A DNA stretch of 64,000 bases from Notospermus geniculatus (Eukaryota > Nemertea > Pilidiophora > Heteronemertea > Lineidae), in assembly GCA_002633025.1 (NCBI GenBank), contig NMRB01000149.1, positions 440,049 through 504,048 on the forward strand, written 5' to 3'. The position numbers and the translations under genes were made by a program. Of the stretch, positions 57,301-64,000 are shown in pieces; position 1 is the first letter of the stretch, and each line of letters begins with the position of its first letter. A model generated the notes under the pieces. That model had not been told where the DNA came from. It worked only from the letters and a program-made list of their open reading frames with translations, and made no database searches.

Positions 57301-60300
57301 TTTCACTGGGACTAGAACAGCATCACCAAGTGACACGATGCCAGTTGGTTCACATGCTTTTCATCTGCCTGGGCGTCAAGAGAGGACTCCCAGGGGCACC
57401 AGAATCAACACCGATTCATATGAAATTCCGATTACATTCCTCCAGGTCAGACCAGACGTCAAGCTTCAAAGTATGTTCCCTAGGGGTCTTGGATCAACAG
57501 AGCAGAGATGAGGAGAACTCGTGGTTGGTGCAATCATAGAACTCATTGGCATGTCCGGCTTCATCTCATCCTGGCCAACAAGAGTACACTTGACAGAAAT
57601 CCCCATCACTTCTCATTACAGGTTCATTCCTAAACATACAATCAATGGTAAGTTGGATCAGGGATGCATACAGAATCAAGGAACATTTGGTCTCCAGGAC
57701 CATCAAGCTAAGGTATGAGGCAATAATGAGATACTGCTGATCTAGGACCCATAACAAATGGTCCCTGAAATCAAGTGATGAATGGTCGGTCAGAGTGCCT
57801 GGAGGAAGCTCATCATGAGACAACCAAGTGTCTCCTTTTTCTAGTAGAGTGGTCAGGTCCATCTCGAAGACCATCAACAATCTCTGGATGGGGAACCATT
57901 GCTTTAAGATCATAAACCAACCCTGAAATCATCAAATGGCATGAGTTGCTTTGGAAAGCTTGTCATGCAAGAGTCGTTGAATTAGATTATTGAACAGATG
58001 GGGTGACCATTGTTGGTGGACAACAACTTGTATGCATGCAGACATTAGAAAGGTCAGCAAGAGCCACAAGAGATGGAGCATTCAAGTCCCAGATAAACCA
58101 ATGCCGTACTGCTCAGCTCCTCCAGCATCCCTGAAGGTCTGATATACGCATGTACGTCAATTGTTACAATCCATCAGAGGTCGATAGTTGACTTAACTCG
58201 TGATGAAGTCCCAAGAGGATGGTGATAATGAGAGTGATAACAAGTGCATTTTGGAAAGCTCTAGCTTTAGCTGGCTCCAGTAGGGGTGGCTTTTACCACG
58301 CTAATAGCTACACTGACTTAATAGCATCGTTTCAGTTTTGGAACTGGCATGACTGGGGCCTTGAGCAGTAGTTTATTAGGCAAATGCCATCCATTTGACA
58401 ACCTACCATCTGTCAGTGTTAGCAAGGAACCCACAACAAAAGATGGAGAATACCATGGTATTCGTTGGGAGCATTTTGTGTCATTGATAGCTACAGCAAT
58501 GTGTAGCGGAAGAGCAAAAACTCAAAATATCACATGAGATAGCGTGACTTCTGTAACAATGATTTCATGCAATTATTTGGCAAAGAAGTGTGCTTTTGTC
58601 AGCCATGTAACAACCATTTGCCAGGTTGTCTGAAGAGGCAGATGAGTTGGGCAGAAAAAGTATGCGAAGCTTTGTGGAGGACTATTATTCCTCGCCTGAT
58701 TAGCATGGGATACTTGGTTCCAGTCCTAAGATGTCTCGCATCTCAAAGACTTGTCCGTGTCCACAAGTCTTCAAAGACGAGATGAGGTATTCAGGGCCGA
58801 TGATGGGACAGGAATATTATGCTCTTTGAAGCCACCACGGTTGGTAATGAGCAGATCTAGTGTACAAAGATTGAAATAAAAGAAATTTGAGCTGGATGCC
58901 ATCAAACACAAGGATGGAGACATGGAAATATTGAGAATACTTGTCACACATTGACAGATGATACTGGTTCTTCACCATTGACTTGGATTTCAAGGAAAAA
59001 AGTAGAGAAGGTGCATCATGAAGGATACTGAAGGTCAGTCACGCTGAAAATATTTGAACAAGCCCTGGCCTAAGGGCCCTTGTTTTTTTGCAATCTTGAC
59101 CAAAATGGGCCTCCTACCATCAAGACCATTCAGAAATGTTCCTGGGAGTACCAGGATGTTGGACTTGATAATGCAGGATGCTTGGTTCTGCTAGTTCTGG
59201 TTTATCTCAGATTTGCGTTTTGAGGTACCGGTCCAGTTTCTATTCAGGCAATCTCTCAGGATTAACCCCGATGCAAACTAAAGCTACAGCTTCTGAGGAA
59301 GAGCAGTGGATTAAGACTCATTAACAAAACCAATACTCACAAGAATGAATTCTTGCCACTCTCATCATACTCGTCAAAATGGTAATAATCAAATGAAACA
59401 ACTGGGTAAATGGAAAATGAATGTAGAAGCAGACACAAGAAAATCAGCCAATAAATGCACAGAAACGATGCAGAGGAGGACTTCTCCTAGTGTATGGAAT
59501 TGATTTGCCCCCAGTCAAATGCATAATGAAAATGTAAATCTCCATGCATAAGCTTACATATATCCTATCGAATAATGTATGTGCATAATCATAGACCCTG
59601 GACCTGGTATCTAACTTTGCTTCATAATATCATCTGTCATCAAAATTGCCTATGTATGATTACGATGTACTTTTAACTGTGAGTTGAACAGGTGTCACAA
59701 ACAAGGCCATGGAAAGGACACCTGTATATTCAGGCCTAGATGGTGGGAAAAAAGCACATTATCATGAGTGCAAACAAGTGCAATGTCAAAAACAAAGTCA
59801 TGGAAACAGATGTGATCAACCCACAGAGGTTGCCTGTAGTTTCCGCAAAGTTGGAAACCTGAACTTGCGTTAAGACAGGAGTCCTACGTCAAAACAGTTT
59901 TTCACATAGCGAAAATGGTCATTCCAACCAAAACCCAACCAAACCTACCTTTATACAGAAGTTTCGGAAGTTTCTATGTCAAAGTTTACATTGAATTCAG
60001 GAATACATGTGCACTAGTGCAAAGTTCCCTTTCCACAAACTCTGAATGTGTTGTCACTCTCTCTCTACTGAAATGAATTTGCAACAATCAAGGCAGACCT
60101 CTGCATTGATATGTGTACCATCCAATGAATTTCACTTCCAAATGTGGCACTGCATGAATAATCCACTCAGTACCGAACTTTATGGTAGTAGATGTCCGCC
60201 CGACTTTACATTAAACTCCCCAGTGCAGTATGCATTATTCAATACAACACACACATAAAAGCATACTCAAACCAGGATCGAGTCCATTCAAAGCATTTCC

Positions 60301-60303
60301 CAT
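48400..60303. other. Intronic stretch, no gene supported
   Basis: About 12 kb of the 44.8 kb intron. Reading frames are at or below about 115 codons on both strands, without the coupling of splice sites and protein similarity seen in the PDZ-GEF exons. A strong-looking plus-strand donor follows 55875 and another follows 57647, but neither belongs to a frame I recognise. The interval 55200-55370 repeats GGAAGTCA-like words. TACATGTA occurs at 53384, 54510, 55436 and 56314. Confidence 0.45.
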
Positions 60304-61167
60304 NNNNNNNNNNNNNNNNNNNNNNNNNNNNNNNNNNNNNNNNNNNNNNNNNNNNNNNNNNNNNNNNNNNNNNNNNNNNNNNNNNNNNNNNNNNNNNNNN
60401 NNNNNNNNNNNNNNNNNNNNNNNNNNNNNNNNNNNNNNNNNNNNNNNNNNNNNNNNNNNNNNNNNNNNNNNNNNNNNNNNNNNNNNNNNNNNNNNNNNNN
60501 NNNNNNNNNNNNNNNNNNNNNNNNNNNNNNNNNNNNNNNNNNNNNNNNNNNNNNNNNNNNNNNNNNNNNNNNNNNNNNNNNNNNNNNNNNNNNNNNNNNN
60601 NNNNNNNNNNNNNNNNNNNNNNNNNNNNNNNNNNNNNNNNNNNNNNNNNNNNNNNNNNNNNNNNNNNNNNNNNNNNNNNNNNNNNNNNNNNNNNNNNNNN
60701 NNNNNNNNNNNNNNNNNNNNNNNNNNNNNNNNNNNNNNNNNNNNNNNNNNNNNNNNNNNNNNNNNNNNNNNNNNNNNNNNNNNNNNNNNNNNNNNNNNNN
60801 NNNNNNNNNNNNNNNNNNNNNNNNNNNNNNNNNNNNNNNNNNNNNNNNNNNNNNNNNNNNNNNNNNNNNNNNNNNNNNNNNNNNNNNNNNNNNNNNNNNN
60901 NNNNNNNNNNNNNNNNNNNNNNNNNNNNNNNNNNNNNNNNNNNNNNNNNNNNNNNNNNNNNNNNNNNNNNNNNNNNNNNNNNNNNNNNNNNNNNNNNNNN
61001 NNNNNNNNNNNNNNNNNNNNNNNNNNNNNNNNNNNNNNNNNNNNNNNNNNNNNNNNNNNNNNNNNNNNNNNNNNNNNNNNNNNNNNNNNNNNNNNNNNNN
61101 NNNNNNNNNNNNNNNNNNNNNNNNNNNNNNNNNNNNNNNNNNNNNNNNNNNNNNNNNNNNNNNNNNN
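60304..61167. other. Assembly gap (864 N)
   Basis: An uninterrupted run of N. Long reading frames that appear to cross this region are artefacts of the unknown bases. An exon could be hidden here. Confidence 0.99.
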
Positions 61168-63470
61168 GAGCAACACTGGATTATCCAACAGGACAAGACC
61201 TAGTCAAATATTTGCCTATCCCGAGCCGAACGCTTCATGCTGTCTAGCGCTCCCTACACGCAACATATGAAGCTGAACTAAAAATCAATGGTAATTCATA
61301 CTTTATGACTGAAACCGACAATGACATCAAGCTGAAACCTAGAAAATAGCGATGAAATAGGAGTTGCATAAAGTGTAGAATCATGTGGCTGATTTGCCTT
61401 CTCTGTGACAAATTCGATAAATTGAGCAAAACATCTAATTAACCCTCTGGAAGCTAATGTCAGTGCAGCTCCATCACCGCTGTTGTTCTCAAGGCGAATT
61501 CTGCTTTGATATTCTACCAAAAACAAGAGATGAAGTTACATCACGTTCATCTTCTCAGCCCACAATTAGATATTGGGACTTGGGGGCATCACATGACCAC
61601 AGCTTTTAGAAATCCATACGAATTTCAAGCATGCTACTTATACCAAAATATGGGCCAAGTGGGAGTTCAGCAAAACTGGCGGATCATATACCGGTACATA
61701 TTCCACTGAACCGAGAGGAGTGTTAACACATAGTGTAGTAGGCCTATGTATAGCTTCAGAGACATGTCGGCAACCAGCTAACACTAGTATGGCAACCATC
61801 AACTTTCTAGAATCTGAAAGATAGGAAGCAAACATTTCCATAATACTCACCGGCCACACGGACACAACAGAGAAGAATCCGAACATTGATGATAAAATGT
61901 GGCCCCATCCATCCTACAAACTCTGCAGCTTCCCCGTTTAAAATCCACTATTCCATCAATGAGATTCTGAATGATACCTGGTTGAGCCGAAGGCTTGTTT
62001 GGCTAAAATGTCGATGTAACATCTCACTAAGCAACATGTAACATCACACTCGGTATGAAGTGCAGAACTAGCAAGTAATGTTGTGATATAAAGCCTTGGA
62101 GCAAAGATCAAGTTTTCCTATGTTTAACTCATAGGAAGTTCATTGGAGTCACCTGTAGGTTTTAAATATCTCAATACTTGCCCGTCTTCTTGGACAGGGA
62201 GAACTTTCAATTCAACCTGCAGTTTCGTCTCCAAAACTGCGAATTGCAAGTTTCTCAATCTCTGTATTACTTCTTCACCTCAAGGTAGCGTGTAAGAAGT
62301 GGGATGCTTAACCATTGGCCTACCTAATGGTTTTCCTATTGAAAATGTGTGAAGATGGAGATAAATGGCATCACATGAATATTCCAGACGTGATCATGAT
62401 CAGTTAGCAGCAAATTCCATTCCCAAGTTCAAGCAACACGATAGGCGTACTATCCAAGTCACACCTGAAGAACCCCCAGACGTTTTTATAGGGTTAAAGC
62501 AACTTGTCTTTCACGTCTTCTATTAGCACTTTTCAAAACATGCAAGAACAATAAATACCATGAGTGATTTTCATACCTTTTCCAACAACCTTGATGAAAC
62601 CAGCAAGGAGGGATTCATTTAGCAATGTACTTTCTGACCTGTTGGAAATAATGAAACATTACCTTGGGCTAAAGCAATATTTATGAAACAAGAACTTGTG
62701 AAGGATTAGACTGGACATGTCTTGATGGGCAGGTGAAGGGAGACCACTTCCTAGGCCTTACATCGGAGATCAAAGTCAGCAGAGGAAGCTAGCTGATACA
62801 TTGGGTTAAAGAATCCACTCAGCAGTGGGAAGTTTACGAAAAGTAGCACCTGGATGGACAAGATTTATGCTAAAATAAACTCTAGGCGTCTCAGGGGAAG
62901 GAAAGTAAACTATCTGCAATGAATCATGATTGGAAATTTCCTGATATATTGCATCAAAATAGTATATTTTCTGAGTGGTGCAGCGGCAACACAGCTGGTC
63001 TCCCCAAAACAAGCTGAAAAGAAGATGATCATTAAGGAAGAACTCAAATACAAGTAGCATACCACATCTCTAAAACAGGTATTACTGATTCATGGTCTGG
63101 GTTACTCTGTTCTCGACCTGGCTGATTTGTGTAATGGAAGCGCTAATGAGCCCAGTATGTGCCACCCACTCTCAGCAGGTGAACGATTACCTAAACCACA
63201 AACTGCCACTCTCAAAGTGAGCTATACACTTCCTTACCTGAAGAAACACAAAACAATACCACAGCAAGGTCTTTTCAAGTAAAACAATTGGATTGGCAAA
63301 CTTTCAATGCCGCACGCAAACCTGTGATCAAGATGCCAAACCACACTGAATACAGCAGAGCTGCCACCTTTGGTTAACAGAAAGAACTACATGTAACACT
63401 CATGAGTTTGAAGCTGAAGTTTTATTGACAAGTTCTCTTATTCTCGAGTTTCTGCTCCAGAACACTAGAC
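61168..63470. other. Intronic stretch without recognisable gene
   Basis: Part of the 44.8 kb intron, between an assembly gap and a MITE copy. Open frames are short and on both strands. One ATG followed by 12 codons and a good donor occurs on the minus strand near 61849-61886, but its phase does not match the next exon. No conserved protein was recognised. The palindrome TACCGGTA occurs at 61689. Confidence 0.5.
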
Positions 63471-63738
63471 CAGGGGCAGATCCAGGATTCTGGTAAGGGG
63501 GGGGGGCACAGAAGGCCACAGGCAGACCGATGACGGCGAGCGCCAATGGCACGAAGCTACAGCAGGGGGTCTCCACCAGAAAATTTTGAAATCTAGAAGG
63601 CCGTTGATGCTATTTCCCAGCATCTGGAGGGACAAACTACAAGGCAATTCTGTGGCACTTAAGGGCAATTTTTTTAACGTTGGTCACCGAAAAATAGGGG
63701 GGGCACGGGCCGGGTGTGCCCTCCTGGATCCGTACCTG
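63471..63738 (-). mobile_element. MITE, CAGGCGCGGATCCAG family, copy 2
   Basis: The ends form degenerate terminal inverted repeats (CAGGGGCAGATCCAGGA at one end, TCCTGGATCCGTACCTG at the other). The interior shares a block with the copy at 10694-10984 in the opposite orientation, including CTTCTAGATTTCAAAATTTT and flanking G/C runs. No coding capacity. More diverged than the first copy, and no clear target duplication was found. Confidence 0.65.
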
Positions 63739-63919
63739 CAGACTATTTTCACACCCTGCCTGATGATTTGTTTTTGTGGGATTTTGCAAAGAATCATCAT
63801 CAGTAGCAGGTAGAGTCACATGAGAAGGAGACTGAACACACTGATGTATCAGAATAGATGGCCTTCACGGGGAGATGAGGCGTATGATTATGAACTTATC
63901 ATTGCAGAGGTTTACTTAC

Positions 63920-64000
63920 CAGCTTCGAGGCAGATACATGGAGTTATCGATGAAGACTGAACCTGACATCAGGATGTACCAGCAAGTGTTCATTTCACCA
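63920..64000 (-). CDS. RAPGEF2: PDZ-GEF exon: core of first cNMP-binding-like domain (truncated by window edge)
   Basis: Minus-strand translation reads GEMNTCWYILMSGSVF followed by NSMYLPRS, which is the beta-barrel part of the first cyclic-nucleotide-binding-like domain of long RAPGEF2/6 isoforms (the family has TCWYILLSGSVF at this place). The exon ends in a strong donor, TG followed by GTAAGT, leaving two bases of a codon (phase 2). The next conserved exon, 19036-19111, starts with the single base C that completes a Cys codon. The 5' part of the exon and the start codon lie outside the window. The intron that follows is about 44.8 kb and contains three alternative first exons. Confidence 0.9.

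Larger units (their letters stand above)
3157..64000 (-). other. RAPGEF2: Partial PDZ-GEF (RAPGEF2/6-type) gene locus, open at both ends
   Basis: One minus-strand transcription unit spans nearly the whole window. Eleven constitutive exons translate into a collinear match to the N-terminal half of vertebrate RAPGEF2/RAPGEF6: cNBD-like 1, acidic spacer, cNBD-like 2, REM, PDZ. About 525 codons are present. In the known family this membrane-associated protein activates Rap1/Rap2 by nucleotide exchange and acts in junctions, adhesion and neuronal signalling. The RA domain and the catalytic CDC25-homology domain are not in the window and should follow to the left. The 5' end is cut by the right edge. 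All junction phases agree (0 or 2 as listed for each exon). Whether it should be called RAPGEF2 or RAPGEF6 is undefined, because the two vertebrate genes are paralogues of one invertebrate gene. Confidence 0.93.

Noticed and set aside
60192-61270. Reading frames of over 300 codons on both strands
   Set aside because: They exist only because the 864 N are read as open. Fewer than 60 real codons flank the gap.
61849-61886. ATG plus 12 codons and GTGAGT donor on the minus strand as another alternative first exon
   Set aside because: It ends in phase 0, which does not fit the next PDZ-GEF exon (19036-19111). Very short, so likely chance.

Overview
This is eukaryotic genomic DNA, roughly 42% G+C, with spliced genes, long repeat-rich introns, many short foldback elements and assembly gaps (runs of N at 18245-18260 and 60304-61167, single N at 13689 and 43779). 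Composition and repeat style fit a marine invertebrate, possibly an echinoderm or another invertebrate deuterostome. The taxon cannot be fixed from the sequence alone.

Almost the whole window lies inside one minus-strand gene: the invertebrate orthologue of RAPGEF2/RAPGEF6 (PDZ-GEF, a Rap guanine-nucleotide exchange factor). I reconstructed eleven constitutive exons, with reading phase preserved across every junction. From the right edge they encode: the first cyclic-nucleotide-binding-like domain (63920-64000 and 19036-19111), a low-complexity spacer (7591-7755, 6501-6725), the second cyclic-nucleotide-binding-like domain (5707-5811, 5258-5448, 4708-4930), the RasGEF N-terminal (REM) domain (4284-4448, 4004-4111) and the PDZ domain (3536-3739, 3157-3265). 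The RA domain, the catalytic CDC25-type GEF domain and the C terminus must lie beyond the left edge. Introns in the 3.1-7.8 kb block are 170-870 bp. The two upstream introns are about 11.3 kb and 44.8 kb.

The large introns are not empty. Three classes of alternative first coding exon were found on the gene's own strand, each with ATG, open frame and splice donor in the phase needed to join the gene. A pair at 32332-32408 and 34103-34179, and a single one at 28045-28151, end in the phase of exon 19036-19111. A pair at 12767-12868 and 13722-13823 ends in the phase of exon 7591-7755. Together they would yield isoforms lacking part or all of the first nucleotide-binding-like domain, comparable to the short isoforms known in mammals. 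A further set of same-strand coding exons of unknown identity (10020-11563) sits in the 11.3 kb intron.

The rest is repeats: MITE-like elements with terminal inverted repeats (two families with perfect 5-bp target duplications), several foldback palindromes, and a zone of consecutive local tandem duplications (31.6-41.6 kb, plus 12.7-14.6 kb and 16.1-17.7 kb) that may be real or may be unmerged haplotypes. The intervals 1-3156, 41.6-48.2 kb and 48.4-63.4 kb show no gene I can support.
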